Positions 37,201 through 46,802 of a stretch of DNA of 64,000 bases are shown piece by piece. This DNA is from Saccharibacillus kuerlensis DSM 22868 (GTDB lineage: Bacteria > Bacillota > Bacilli > Paenibacillales > Paenibacillaceae). The position numbers and the translations under genes are program-made. Below the pieces are notes generated by a model. It saw only the letters and a list, made by a program, of their open reading frames with translations, searched no databases and was not told where the DNA came from. The stretch covers positions 87,258-151,257 of the forward strand of contig NZ_KB899286.1 of NCBI RefSeq assembly GCF_000378145.1. Direction: 5' to 3'. Each line of letters starts with the position of its first letter. Positions within the stretch are counted from its first letter, which is position 1.

Positions 37201-37656
37201 TCTTTCGTCGCCGCTCAGCAGCGGAAGTTCAGCCGCCGCTTCAAGCCGCTGCGCGCGACCGGCTTCTACCGGCAGCGTTTCATGAATGAACAGCTGCTGA
37301 TGGTACCCCGTCTGCTCCGGACCGATCCGCCAACGTCCGCTTTCCTGCCGGACAGGACGCTTAAACGGCGCGCCGCCGACGCTGAGCAGTCCTCCGCCTT
37401 TTTTGAGAAACGCCAGAATACTGCTCCATGCACTCTCCGGGAAGTACGGCGCATGAAGATTGATCAGCACCCCGTTTCCGTCGCCGCAAAGATCGTTCAG
37501 TGCGTCGCCCAGATCCGCTGCGCTTGTCACAACGCCGTAGGCGCCGAGTTCTTTCATCCCCGGAAGCGGTCCGGAAGCCGGGAAGCTCGGATCGCGGAAA
37601 AAGATCAGCCGACTGTTGGGTGCTTCGGGCGCTTTTTTCAAATAAGTTGTATTCAT
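34252..37656 (-). CDS. Large glycoside hydrolase-like protein, clan GH-A (GH42/GH164-like layout)
   Basis: 1134 residues, no signal peptide, so cytoplasmic. The middle (~residues 480-860) is a TIM barrel with the two clan GH-A glutamates: Glu596 in DWDLINEPS (acid/base) and Glu762 in LIQETGI (nucleophile). The region ~residues 870-960 (VAVVYPYSNDFSNRSF, AKLILLPSPHNMDED) looks like the GATase-like domain of GH42 enzymes; another flavodoxin/GATase-like stretch lies near residues 55-100. Start ATG 37656 overlaps the GH125 stop (ATGA), so translation is coupled. Placed with GH38 and GH125 it may be a beta-mannosidase or related retaining enzyme for N-glycan cores; this is inference, and the exact family is uncertain. 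Confidence 0.78.
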   Translation of the reverse strand: MNTTYLKKAPEAPNSRLIFFRDPSFPASGPLPGMKELGAYGVVTSAADLGDALNDLCGDGNGVLINLHAPYFPESAWSSILAFLKKGGGLLSVGGAPFKRPVRQESGRWRIGPEQTGYHQQLFIHETLPVEAGRAQRLEAAAELPLLSGDERLFGTGVSSETGEEAENGVSSDAANVSTWNLVPHTTRDADLPEQMGSAGTMSTRITPLLRAYDAANRPVAAPVVLWEQVRGPFAGSRWVFVNRPMTAALVEGEGLEALSRWAAFCGREAAELSLAPHSAVYEPGERARLTLRAQQIRRAGMPADLPAFAGQEDVDRLIAGGKIERIAKSGTGRKGEAANRQKEQIFRNEVNAADTEYAAVEQGLISQIAPGTWTFRLSVSSPSGEEVFSQVLEVVVTHDWVTQNIPLPFEIEPGLYTVVCRAESAEGEVRVLTQGFWGRDDVLLSSGKPISAGRDYFIQDGRPMPVVGMTYMTSDVARKFLFLPNAAVWDRDMAAMAKAGINWIRTGIWTAYRNIMQVDGHASEEVLRAIDAFLLTAAKHNLHVTFTFFSFTPETWEGKNPYLDPQSVEAQKRFIRSIVSRHTSTTLVDWDLINEPSMFDPAQIFSKGPRSMRDEYEQAAFVTWLKKRHGSIHELREHWNMTPAELPTFEAAAIPEFHEINFDVQDMHKGKKGTRWLDYTLFSVEVHSAWAAELTASIKQLVPNHLVTVGQDEALGAQRPSPLFYEDAVDYTTVHSWWLNDSLVWDGVFAKTPDKPNLIQETGIMYVETPDGRAKRSELELRNFLERKYAYAFSTGGAGAIQWIWNTNFYMDNANESHIGALRADGTEKPEADVSYDFGRFMAEIRDLFVGRELEDVAVVYPYSNDFSNRSFAVEATNRLTRVLTYGLKLPFRGVSEYRLDVLKQHPAKLILLPSPHNMDEDSMKKLLRIAKSTHATLVITGPAGLDAYWHESDRADKLLGIRTLSNVRREEMLELEGRRLPVSFGGRRIAETLKEVPADSDGRADRVLDVPNGRGHLIWSPLPIELGTGDEPIAELYRYAAEKAGVTDDLEWLAGGELAGVYGRKLKFASGSLYVFVSEYAWDTEVRVRDRVTGTGYAFILESERSVLFAADVKGNVTAVYRPEEVQIESGE

Positions 37657-38972
37657 AAAATCCCTTCTTTCATCGACTTGTATACGAGCTGCGAGAACAG
37701 ACTGTTGGACCAGGCGAACCATGTACGCGTAAATATTTCCGGGTCGTCCGCATGAAATCCTTCGTGCATAAAGCCGGTGTCCGCATCCGTGTTCTCCAGC
37801 ATTTCAATCATCTCCAGCTTCTCCTCTTTCGTCTGCGCCGTCAATCCCTGCATGGACAGCGCCATATGCCAGATATAGTTCGGCGGAGTATGGGGACTGC
37901 CGATTCCTCTGGCCGCCTCACCTTCATAATAGAAAGGATTTTCCTTGCTGAGCGCGAACCGTCTTGTATTTTGATATACGGGATCATCAGCGTCTGTATA
38001 ACCCAGGTATGGAATAGACATCAGCCCAGGCGTACCGGCGTCGTCCATCAGACAGTAATTGCCGAAACCGTCCGTTTCGTACGCATAGATCGGTCCGAAT
38101 TCCGGATGACGGTAAATGCCGTATAACCGGATACCGCGATCGATTTCCTGCTCCAACTTTTTCAGCTCCAGCACATAAGACTGATCCCGGAAAATCCATT
38201 CGAAAAATTCCTGCATCTGCCGCAGTGCGACGACCGCAAACATATTGCCCGGAATATTGTAATGAAAATCGCAGGCATCGTCACTGGAGCGGAAACCCGA
38301 CCAGACCATGCCTGTGTAATTGACGGGCATACCGAGACCACCGTTTTGCAGTGAGTCGTGCTCTATACCATTATCGCGGGAGAATCGGTACGGCGACTTT
38401 TCGAAGTGATGCTGCTCCGTGCGGAACACGTTGACGATCTCTTCCATAGCAAGGCGGAAACTTTCGTCAAAAATGTCCGTCAGCTCCGTTTCCTTCCAAT
38501 AGAGATAAGCCAGACGCACGACGAAGCAGAGCGAATCGATTTCGAATTTGCGCTCCCATACCCATGGGGACATTTCGGTACCGTCGTTCTTGTTCCAATG
38601 CCAGTCGTTGGCCGATTCGTTGAACGCATTGGCATAAGGATCGATCCGCACGTACTGGATATGCCGCTTGATCAAGCCTCCAATGATGCGCTGCAGATCT
38701 TCGTCCCTTTTGGCCAAAGGAAGATAATGAATCACCTGCTCGACAGAATCCCGCAGCCAGCTGGCCGGAATATCGCCGGTGATAATGAAGGTGGTGCCGT
38801 CGTCCATCAATTTGGTCGTTGTCTCAAGTGTGTTCGGAAAGCAGTTCTTGAACAGTTTCAGCAGCTTGGGACGATGGGCCAGCGCAGTATCCGCTTCGGT
38901 CAGCACCTCCTGTACGGCCTGCGGCAGATCGAATTTCGGCATCGGGATCCGGGGAAGTCTGAATTGTTCCAA
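37653..38972 (-). CDS. GH125 exo-alpha-1,6-mannosidase
   Basis: 439 residues matching family GH125 (formerly DUF1237), metal-independent inverting alpha-1,6-mannosidases. Hallmarks: FIITGDIPASWLRDSVEQV near residue 65, YVRIDPYANAFNE, and GLGMPVNYTGMVWSGFRSSD. Without a signal peptide it acts inside the cell on imported oligosaccharides. The start is a TTG at 38972, eight bases after GAAGGAG. It follows GH38 (beyond a hairpin) and is coupled to the next gene by an ATGA overlap. GH38-GH125 pairs in other Firmicutes process host N-glycan mannose. Confidence 0.94.
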   Translation of the reverse strand: MEQFRLPRIPMPKFDLPQAVQEVLTEADTALAHRPKLLKLFKNCFPNTLETTTKLMDDGTTFIITGDIPASWLRDSVEQVIHYLPLAKRDEDLQRIIGGLIKRHIQYVRIDPYANAFNESANDWHWNKNDGTEMSPWVWERKFEIDSLCFVVRLAYLYWKETELTDIFDESFRLAMEEIVNVFRTEQHHFEKSPYRFSRDNGIEHDSLQNGGLGMPVNYTGMVWSGFRSSDDACDFHYNIPGNMFAVVALRQMQEFFEWIFRDQSYVLELKKLEQEIDRGIRLYGIYRHPEFGPIYAYETDGFGNYCLMDDAGTPGLMSIPYLGYTDADDPVYQNTRRFALSKENPFYYEGEAARGIGSPHTPPNYIWHMALSMQGLTAQTKEEKLEMIEMLENTDADTGFMHEGFHADDPEIFTRTWFAWSNSLFSQLVYKSMKEGIL

Positions 38973-39053
38973 GAGAATCGCTCCTTCGTGTATGTATAAG
39001 ATTCGGCTTCGCGTTCAGATCAGTTGGCTATCCAATAAACTTCTTCTCAAATA

Positions 39054-39120
39054 AAAACCGGCGCGCCGCAAAAACCGTTTGGGCCGTAACAAGCGGCTTT
39101 CGGATTTCTGCGGAGCGCCG
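39054..39120 (-). terminator. Long GC-rich hairpin between GH38 and GH125 genes
   Basis: Arms around GCCGGCGCTCCGCA and TGCGGCGCGCCGG are followed by TTTTTATTT on the minus strand. It would partly end transcription before the last two genes. Confidence 0.8.
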
Positions 39121-39229
39121 GCAGCAGAATGATGCCCGGATGATTATCCGTTTGCGACGTTCCGTTTTTCAATAAAGAGCTCTTCTTAATGTCAGTTCTT
39201 TGGGCCAGCGCAGAGTTTTGGAAAAACGC

Positions 39230-42200
39230 TCAGCCTCGGATCAATTTGATCGTCTTGATCTCATACGGCTTGAACGATAGCGATACAGCGGTGCTGTCGA
39301 TCAGCTCCAATTCCTCGCCGTCTTCCTCCAATGCACCTGACAATACAGCCCGTTCAAACGCATGACGCCAATTCAATATGACCGTCTCCCGGCCGCCTGC
39401 CGACTCATACATTCGCACAATAATGCCGCTTCCGTCTTCGGCTGGCTTGACCGTATCCAGTATAACATGCTCACCCGTGAAGAGAACGAGTGTCATTGAA
39501 GACGGAAGATCGCCCGCATGCGTTGTTGTTCGCACCACCGGAAGCGTTTGATTAAGCGCCGCTGCGGCCTGCACAGTGTTCGCGCTTCTCCAGTCGCCGC
39601 GATGCGGATACAGCGAATACGTGAAATCATGCTCGCCCAGATCGGCTTGGGTATCCGGCCATTTTGGCGCTCTCAGCAGAGAGAGTCTAAGGGTACTGCC
39701 TTGAATATCATAGCCATATTTACAATCGTTCAGCAGGCTGACGCCGTATCCGCGTTCGGACACGTCGGCGAACCGGTGTCCGCACACTTCAAACTGCGCC
39801 TGTTCCCAGCTCGTATTCCGATGGGTCGGACGCTCCAGCGAGCCGAACGGAATCTCGTACGTCGCTTTCTCTGTCAGTACATCGACCGGGAAAGATACTT
39901 TCAGCAGCTTATGCGCTTCATGCCAAGACACATGGGTCTTGAAATCGATGCGGCGGTCGTATTTGTAGAAGATGACGTCCTGCTCAATGATGGATTGGTT
40001 CAGCTTCCAACGGAAACGCAGGATATCACGCACGCCGCCGGACGTAACGACCGAGAGTTCCAGCAGCTGCACTTTGCCCGCCGACTGTTTTTCAAAACGC
40101 GGATCAATGTCCCAGGCATCCCATTCCGTCGGACGATCATGGAAGAACTGGAATACATTTGCCGCCTCGCCCGGTTTGATGATCTCGCGCTCCGCTTCTT
40201 TGTCGAACAGGGACAAGATCTCGCCGAGTTCGTTGAAACGCACCGTATAATGCGGCGTGTGCCATACATCGGGGAATCCGGAATCCGATAGCGGTGCCGC
40301 TTGTCCGGCGAGGTCGACAGCTTGATCTGCGCTTCCTCCTCCGCTTCCTACCGTTTCTGCCGAACGCAGCCAGATCGTCGTATAACCGAGTGCGGGAATA
40401 TTCGGAATGAATACAGTGAGCCTGCCGCTTGCCGCATCGTAATCTCCTTCAAGACGAGCACCTTCCGAGTCGTACGCCGCTCCCGATTCCGCATTCTCAA
40501 TTTCCACAACCGCAAAACGATTCCAACCTAAACTGTTGAAAACGACATACGGTGTTCCTTCGCCCTCGGTGTTAATCCGATCCGTCAGTGCCTTTGTGCC
40601 GATATTGAGTCCTTTGAAGCCTTCAGTAAATACTTCATCGTACTCGGAGTCGGAAGTCACGTACGTTTCCATAATGGCCGAGCCCGGAATAATATCGTGA
40701 AATTGGTTAAGCAGGATCAGCTTCCAGCCTCTATGCAGGGATTCCACTGCTTCGCCGTAACCGGCATGTGTTTGCAAAGCAGACAGCGTCCCATTCGCAT
40801 CCGCAGCCAGCACATTCCACAGCTCCGCTTCGCGGTACAGCACTTCCGCTTTACGGTTGGCCCGCTTGTTATACGCATGCGTCGTATACGTGCCGCGGTG
40901 CAGCTCCAGATACAGATCGCCGCGCCAGACCGGAAGATCCGGAGCTGCCTGACGGATTCCGTCGAAGAATTCCGCAGCCGTGCCGTAACGACTCGAAGGT
41001 TGACCAACCATGAGATCTGCACGGTCGATGTATTCCAGCATTTCGCGCGTAACGCCGCCTCCTCCGTCGCCGTGTCCGTACAGCAGCATCTGCTCCGGGT
41101 GCCTGTCCTTCTGCCGATAAGACTGCCAATGTTCATGAACGTCTTTGGGATGCGTGTGCTCATTGACGCCGTGGTTCAGGTACGACAGAATTGGCGTACC
41201 GTCAATGCCTACCCAGTGGAACAGGTCGTAAGGGAACGTATTCGTATCGTTCCAATTCAATTTGGTCGTCATAAAATATTCCACGCCGCCGTGTTTTAAG
41301 ATCTGCGGCAGGGACGCGCAGTAGCCGAATGTATCGGGCAGCCACTCAATATGCGAAATTTTGCCGAACTCCTCCCGGTAGAAACGCTGTCCGTACAGCA
41401 TCTGCCGCATTAACGACTCGCCGCTCGGAATGTTGAGATCCGGTTCGACCCACATCCCTCCGACCAGTTCCCAGCGCCCTTCCTTGATCCGCTCTTTGAC
41501 TCTTTCGTACAGCTCGGGATCGTTGTTTTTGAGAAACTCGAATAGGATCGGCTGGCTCTGCGTGTACAGATAACCCGGGTATTCGCGCATCAGCGCATCA
41601 ACGCTTGCGAATGTCCGGCTCGTCTTACGCACCGTCTCCCGCACCGGCCACAGCCAAGCGATATCGATATGCGACTGACCGACCATAATTTCCTGACCTT
41701 CTGCATAGTTACCGCCAATCTCGCGCGTGCGTATCCGCAGTCGTTCTTCGATCCCCGACACGACCGAGCCTTCAAGCACTTCTTCTTCGTTCAGATCCGT
41801 AAAAGCGTCCATCGCATCGTGCAGCGCTTCCAGCAGCCGAACACGGCGGAAATCGCTCTCCGGCAGCAGCTCTGCCGAATCGCGCACGACCGTCACCGTG
41901 TACATCAAACTGCGTACCGGTTCGTTCGGCAGAACGATCAAGCTGCGTACCGCCGTGATCGGCGGCTTGATTGTCGCCTGTTCGTTCAGCGGATCATACG
42001 GTTCCGGAATAATATCGAACATCTCGATCTCAAGCTCCGGTTCAGGGCCGACAAGGTTCAGGTCGAGTGTGGCGTACGTGTGATTGTCGTCGATCCCCTG
42101 CCATGATTGTCTGTTCACTCGCAGCAGCCCTTCCCCTCCGCAGTCGAAGATCAGACCCACAGTGTCCGAGTTCCAGTCGGCCGGCAGGCGGAGCTTTGTA

Positions 42201-42391
42201 CGGAAGAAATAGGTTGTACCGTTACGGCTTGGAAAAGGATTCAGTTCCGCTCCCTGAGGATAAGGCTCAATATCCGTATATTGCCCCGGAAGTCCGTACG
42301 TGGAGCGGGTAATGTCCCAGTCCTTCCATTCCATCTGTTTCAGCCACTGCTTCTGGGACAGTTCCCGAATAAAACGTTTCAAACGCTGCAT
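39230..42391 (-). CDS. GH38 alpha-mannosidase
   Basis: 1053 residues. Zinc-site and catalytic motifs are intact: GQSHIDIAWLWP with His241 and Asp243, and WVEPDLNIP with the nucleophile Asp318; LPDTFGYCASLPQILK follows. The domain order is an N-terminal jelly-roll-like region, GH38 catalytic barrel, helical middle domain, and C-terminal beta domains. It removes alpha-linked mannose; cytoplasmic (no signal). It begins seven bases after the GH3 stop, with its ribosome binding site inside the end of GH3. Confidence 0.95.
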   Translation of the reverse strand: MQRLKRFIRELSQKQWLKQMEWKDWDITRSTYGLPGQYTDIEPYPQGAELNPFPSRNGTTYFFRTKLRLPADWNSDTVGLIFDCGGEGLLRVNRQSWQGIDDNHTYATLDLNLVGPEPELEIEMFDIIPEPYDPLNEQATIKPPITAVRSLIVLPNEPVRSLMYTVTVVRDSAELLPESDFRRVRLLEALHDAMDAFTDLNEEEVLEGSVVSGIEERLRIRTREIGGNYAEGQEIMVGQSHIDIAWLWPVRETVRKTSRTFASVDALMREYPGYLYTQSQPILFEFLKNNDPELYERVKERIKEGRWELVGGMWVEPDLNIPSGESLMRQMLYGQRFYREEFGKISHIEWLPDTFGYCASLPQILKHGGVEYFMTTKLNWNDTNTFPYDLFHWVGIDGTPILSYLNHGVNEHTHPKDVHEHWQSYRQKDRHPEQMLLYGHGDGGGGVTREMLEYIDRADLMVGQPSSRYGTAAEFFDGIRQAAPDLPVWRGDLYLELHRGTYTTHAYNKRANRKAEVLYREAELWNVLAADANGTLSALQTHAGYGEAVESLHRGWKLILLNQFHDIIPGSAIMETYVTSDSEYDEVFTEGFKGLNIGTKALTDRINTEGEGTPYVVFNSLGWNRFAVVEIENAESGAAYDSEGARLEGDYDAASGRLTVFIPNIPALGYTTIWLRSAETVGSGGGSADQAVDLAGQAAPLSDSGFPDVWHTPHYTVRFNELGEILSLFDKEAEREIIKPGEAANVFQFFHDRPTEWDAWDIDPRFEKQSAGKVQLLELSVVTSGGVRDILRFRWKLNQSIIEQDVIFYKYDRRIDFKTHVSWHEAHKLLKVSFPVDVLTEKATYEIPFGSLERPTHRNTSWEQAQFEVCGHRFADVSERGYGVSLLNDCKYGYDIQGSTLRLSLLRAPKWPDTQADLGEHDFTYSLYPHRGDWRSANTVQAAAALNQTLPVVRTTTHAGDLPSSMTLVLFTGEHVILDTVKPAEDGSGIIVRMYESAGGRETVILNWRHAFERAVLSGALEEDGEELELIDSTAVSLSFKPYEIKTIKLIRG

Positions 42392-42398
42392 CTATGCC

Positions 42399-44750
42399 TC
42401 AACCCTCTCCTACGATTAAATCGATACTCTGCGTATGCTCGACACTGCTGCCGATCTTAACCCGGAACAATCCGGGCTCAACGATCGATACATAGTCTGG
42501 TCCGATATAACGAAGCTGCTCCGCCCCAATCTCAAATTCAACTTCCCGACTTTCTCCAGGCGCAAGCCGAATTTTCCGGAAACCTTTCAATTCATTGAGG
42601 GGACGGGTTACGGCACTGGACATATCGGAAATGTACAGCTGTACGACTTCCGCTCCTTCATGTTTGCCGGTATTCGTGACCACTGCAGACAGTGTCACTG
42701 TACCGCCTGCTGCAATAAATTCCGGCGACACCCGAACTTCGGACAGCACCGGCTTCGAATATTCAAAAGACGTGTAGCTCAGCCCATAGCCGAACGGATA
42801 ACGCGGCTTCGAGTCGTCTTCCAAGTATCGCCTGCCGCGTGAACGTTTGCCCCGGTAGTGTACAGGGAGCTGTCCGACATGCTTCGGAATCGAAAGGGTC
42901 AGCCGGCCCGACGGATTCACGTCACCCAGCAGAATATCCGCGATTGCGTGCCCGCCTTCTTGTCCCGGATACCAAGCCTGCAGCAGGCCGGGAATCTGCT
43001 CTTCCACCCAGGGTTCCGCAACGGGACGTCCGCCGATATAGACGACAATAACAGGCCTGCCGGCAGCCGCCGCATAAACTTCGCGGATCAAGCCGAGCTG
43101 AACGCCCGATAACCCCAGCGTCATCCGGTCGATCCCTTCGCCGCAGTCCATGTCGCTGATCGCTTCTCCCGTGACCATCGAGGCTCCGGTGCGCAGATCG
43201 ATCGTGCCTTCGCCGAAATCGCGGGCACTCGATCCGCCCATGACCAGGACGACGGCGTCTGCCTGCGCCGCGCATTCCAGTGCCCGTCCGAAGCCTTCGC
43301 GCGACTCCCCGCGAATACGACAGCCCGGCGCATACAGCACGCGCTCTGTCCCCAGCCGCTCGGTCAGGCCGCGCAGCACGGTCGCGACGCTTCCTTCTGG
43401 CTGCGGCGACGTATAATCGCCGAGCTGGTTGTAACCGCGGTCCGCATTGGGACCGATCACCGCCACCCTGCCGATCTCCTTCGGCAGGGGCAGCACATTT
43501 CCGTCGTTCTTCAGCAGAACGACGCTCTCAGCGGCTAGCTGCCTGGCCAGCCGCGCATGCTTCTCGCAGCCGATGATTTCGGCCGCTCTCTTCGCGTCGG
43601 CGTACGGACGCTCGAACAGCCCGAGCCGAAATTTCAGCTTCAACACGCGCAGCGCGGCACGGTCAAGCACCTGCGGCTCAAGCTTGCCCGCCTCGAACGC
43701 CGACAGTAAATAGCGGCCGAACATCTCGCCGGACATCTCCATGTCGATGCCTGCACGAATCGACTGCAGCGCCGCCTCTTCGCCATCCTCTGCCGTATCG
43801 TGTCCGCTTGCCAGCATATCGATTGCCCCGCAGTCCGTAATGACCGGACCGTCGAAGCCCCATTCGTCTCGTAGGATGCCACTGAGCAGCCGCTCGTTCG
43901 TTGTACACGGCACGCCGTCGATCTCATTGTAAGCCGGCATGATGGAAGCCGCTCCCGCCCGCACCGCGCGTTCAAACGGATACAAATCGGTCTCGAGCAG
44001 CTCCCGCCAACCCATATGTACCGGACCCGCATTCCGCCCTCCTTCGGAACTGCCGTAGCCTGCGAAGTGCTTCAGCGTCGCCGCTACGCTGTGCGCGCTG
44101 TCCAAGCTCTCACCCTGCAGCCCTTCAACCGCCGCCACGGCCATCTCTCCGATCAGAAACGGATCTTCTCCATAACACTCCTCCGTCCGTCCCCAACGGG
44201 GATCGCGTACGACGTCGAGTACCGGCGAGTAGGTGGCCGCGCCGCCCTGCGCCCGTGTCTCCGCTGCAACTGCCCGGCACATTTCCCGGTACAGTTCCGT
44301 ATTCCAGGTGCTGCCGATTGCGAGCGGAACCGGAAACACCGTCGCTCCGATCGCCATATGACCGTGCGAACACTCCTCCCCAATCAGCAGCGGAATACCG
44401 AGTCTGGAATGCTCCACCGCGCAGCGCTGGATTTCATTGACCGCTTCGGCACCTTCTGCCGGAGACAAGCCCGTCTCCAGCGTAACACCCGTCCAAGGAT
44501 CCGCTCTGAGCGTACCGTACAGCGAACCGACATCTCCTTGACGCACCTGTTCCCTGAACTTTTCCGTAAGTTCTGTTCGGCCATCTCCGCGCGAGTAGGT
44601 CATCCAACCGAACGGCTGAACCAGCTGACCAACCTTCTCTCGAGCCGTCATTGCCGAAAGCAGGCGCTCGGCACGCTCTTCGGCCGGCAGCTCCGCATCC
44701 ATCCAAGATCTTTCCTGCAGTGTACTCGTAGGCCGTCTACGTTCTGTCAT
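42399..44750 (-). CDS. GH3 family glycoside hydrolase with fibronectin-III-like C-terminus
   Basis: 783 residues. GH3 N-terminal barrel with catalytic Asp306 in PVITDCGAIDML, a GH3 C-terminal alpha/beta domain, then a Fn3-like domain (TVTLSAVVTNTGKHEGAEVV and GESREVEFEI). This architecture is typical of beta-glucosidases and beta-xylosidases; in this locus it may cleave a beta-linked residue of the imported glycan. No signal peptide. ATG 44750 follows AAGGAGGAG; an upstream in-frame ATG at 44780 has no site. Confidence 0.92.
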   Translation of the reverse strand: MTERRRPTSTLQERSWMDAELPAEERAERLLSAMTAREKVGQLVQPFGWMTYSRGDGRTELTEKFREQVRQGDVGSLYGTLRADPWTGVTLETGLSPAEGAEAVNEIQRCAVEHSRLGIPLLIGEECSHGHMAIGATVFPVPLAIGSTWNTELYREMCRAVAAETRAQGGAATYSPVLDVVRDPRWGRTEECYGEDPFLIGEMAVAAVEGLQGESLDSAHSVAATLKHFAGYGSSEGGRNAGPVHMGWRELLETDLYPFERAVRAGAASIMPAYNEIDGVPCTTNERLLSGILRDEWGFDGPVITDCGAIDMLASGHDTAEDGEEAALQSIRAGIDMEMSGEMFGRYLLSAFEAGKLEPQVLDRAALRVLKLKFRLGLFERPYADAKRAAEIIGCEKHARLARQLAAESVVLLKNDGNVLPLPKEIGRVAVIGPNADRGYNQLGDYTSPQPEGSVATVLRGLTERLGTERVLYAPGCRIRGESREGFGRALECAAQADAVVLVMGGSSARDFGEGTIDLRTGASMVTGEAISDMDCGEGIDRMTLGLSGVQLGLIREVYAAAAGRPVIVVYIGGRPVAEPWVEEQIPGLLQAWYPGQEGGHAIADILLGDVNPSGRLTLSIPKHVGQLPVHYRGKRSRGRRYLEDDSKPRYPFGYGLSYTSFEYSKPVLSEVRVSPEFIAAGGTVTLSAVVTNTGKHEGAEVVQLYISDMSSAVTRPLNELKGFRKIRLAPGESREVEFEIGAEQLRYIGPDYVSIVEPGLFRVKIGSSVEHTQSIDLIVGEG

Positions 44751-44891
44751 CACCGACACTCCTCCTTCACAGGTGGACATCCTTAGAATTCGTCACATCC
44801 TTTTCCCTGTCCGCTTCATCCAATCTTTTGGCCGTATCTGTTCCCTTGTCCTATCCCTGTCGTCTTAGGCTCCGAAGCACGCATCCTTTTT

Positions 44892-45809
44892 CTACTCTTT
44901 TACCGCTCCCAGAGTCAGACCTTGTACAAAGTAACGCTGGAAGAACGGGTAAGCGAAAATGATCGGCAGCGTTGCCAGCACCACCATCGCCATCCGTGCC
45001 GTATCCTGCGGAAGCGACTGCAGCGCAGCCATGCTGATATTGCTGTTGGCCGAATTCTGCTGAATAAACTGCATACTGGTCTCGATCCGCATCAGCATCG
45101 ACTGCAGCGGCACCAGATTCGGATCGTCAATGTACAGCAGTGCGTTAAACCAGTCGTTCCAATACCCCAGCGTACTGAACAATCCGATTGTAGCCAGACC
45201 CGGCAGGGAAAGCGGCACAATGATTTTGAAAAAAATACGGAATTCGCCGGCGCCGTCTATTTTGCCCGATTCAACGAGTGCATCCGGCACGCTGGTGGCG
45301 TAGAACGTACGCAGGATCATGACGTAAAAGGCGTTCATCGCCAGTGGAAGTATAAGCGCCCATAGACTATTTTTCAGACCGAGCAGCTGCGCTACGATCA
45401 TGTAGGTTGGGATGATGCCGCCGTTGAACAGCATCGTGAGAATCGCGAAGACTGAGAAGAAGCGGCGGTACCGGAAATTGCGGCGCGAGATCGCATACGA
45501 ATACAGCGAGATCATAAACAAGCTGAGTATCGTGCCGATGACCGTTACTGCGATCGTAACGCCGTAAGCACGCAGCAGCGTATCTCCGCTTTCAAAAATG
45601 TACTGATAAGCGCCTAGACTCCATTTGGATGGAATCAGCCGGTAGCCTTCGCTTGCCAGCACGCTTTCGTCCGTCAGGGAGATGATCACGACAAAGATAA
45701 AGGGAAAGACGCACATAAAAGCAAAAATACCGGCAAAAAGGTTAAACAGCACATTCCATACTGGTGTAATCTGTTGAAAATCGCGGATCGCTTTCGCTTT
45801 GCGGGCCAT
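44892..45809 (-). CDS. Oligosaccharide ABC transporter permease, LplC/YtcP type
   Basis: 305 residues with six membrane segments and the EAA-type loop ESGKIDGAGEFRIFFKIIVP. It forms the channel with the LplB-type partner encoded 28 bases upstream. ATG 45809 follows AAGGAGAG. The absence of an ATPase gene in the locus is normal: this CUT1 subclass generally shares MsmX-type ATPases encoded elsewhere. Confidence 0.94.
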   Translation of the reverse strand: MARKAKAIRDFQQITPVWNVLFNLFAGIFAFMCVFPFIFVVIISLTDESVLASEGYRLIPSKWSLGAYQYIFESGDTLLRAYGVTIAVTVIGTILSLFMISLYSYAISRRNFRYRRFFSVFAILTMLFNGGIIPTYMIVAQLLGLKNSLWALILPLAMNAFYVMILRTFYATSVPDALVESGKIDGAGEFRIFFKIIVPLSLPGLATIGLFSTLGYWNDWFNALLYIDDPNLVPLQSMLMRIETSMQFIQQNSANSNISMAALQSLPQDTARMAMVVLATLPIIFAYPFFQRYFVQGLTLGAVKE

Positions 45810-45837
45810 GAAGACACTCTCCTTTCTTATTGTCCGT

Positions 45838-46767
45838 TTAGAACAGCGAACTGTCCTTGTCGACCCGGCGCACGACATAATTCGCAACGATAACCAGAGT
45901 GAAGCCGACAATCGATTGATAAAGTCCCGCAGCGGCGCTCATGCCGATTTCCCCGGTTGTCATCAACCCGCGATAGACATAGGTATCGATAACGTTCGTG
46001 ACAGAATACAGCGTACCGGAATCTCTCGGCACCTGATAAAACAACCCGAAGTCCGCATAGAAAATCCGGCCCACGGCCAGCAGCGTCATAATCGTGATGA
46101 TCGGTGTCAGCATTGGAATGGTAATGCTGCGAATCTGCTGCCATTTGTTGGCCCCGTCGATCATCGCCGCTTCGTACAGGGATCGGTCGATCCCCATAAT
46201 CGCCGCCAGATAGACGACACTGTTATAACCGACCATTTTCCAAAGATTGACCAGCACCAGGATATACGGCCAATACTTTGGATCGGAATACCATTGAACA
46301 GGTTCCATGCCTACCCATCCCAACATCTGGTTCAGCAGTCCTCGGTCCATGCTCAAGAAGCTGAACACGAAGTATCCGACGATCACCCAAGAGAGAAAAT
46401 AAGGCAGGAACATGCCCGTCTGATAAATTTTCGACATCTTCCGGCTGACCAGCTCGGACAAAATAATCGCCATCAGAACGGAGAACACTAGGCCGAGTGC
46501 AATAAACGCGATGTTATACAGCAGCGTATTGCGCGTAATGACGAAGGCGTCTTCCGTGCTGAACAGAAATTTGAAGTTGTCCCAGCCGACCCAATCGCTG
46601 TTGATGATACTCGCCCAGAATCCTTGACGGCTGAAACGGTATTCTTTGAACGCTACGATTGTGCCTACAAGGGGCAGATACGAGAAGAAAAAGAACCAGA
46701 TTGCACCCGGCAGCACCATGAACAGCAGCACTTTATTTCGGTTTAGGTTTTTAAAAAAGTTTCCCAT
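45838..46767 (-). CDS. Oligosaccharide ABC transporter permease, LplB/YteP type
   Basis: 309 residues, six membrane segments, EAA loop EAAMIDGANKWQQIRSITIP. ATG 46767 follows AAGGAGG eleven bases upstream. It is separated from the binding-protein gene by a strong hairpin (46803-46846), which lowers permease expression relative to the binding protein. Confidence 0.94.
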   Translation of the reverse strand: MGNFFKNLNRNKVLLFMVLPGAIWFFFFSYLPLVGTIVAFKEYRFSRQGFWASIINSDWVGWDNFKFLFSTEDAFVITRNTLLYNIAFIALGLVFSVLMAIILSELVSRKMSKIYQTGMFLPYFLSWVIVGYFVFSFLSMDRGLLNQMLGWVGMEPVQWYSDPKYWPYILVLVNLWKMVGYNSVVYLAAIMGIDRSLYEAAMIDGANKWQQIRSITIPMLTPIITIMTLLAVGRIFYADFGLFYQVPRDSGTLYSVTNVIDTYVYRGLMTTGEIGMSAAAGLYQSIVGFTLVIVANYVVRRVDKDSSLF

Positions 46768-46802
46768 GTCTTTGTCATCCTCCTTGTCACCCCAAAATTG
46801 GG

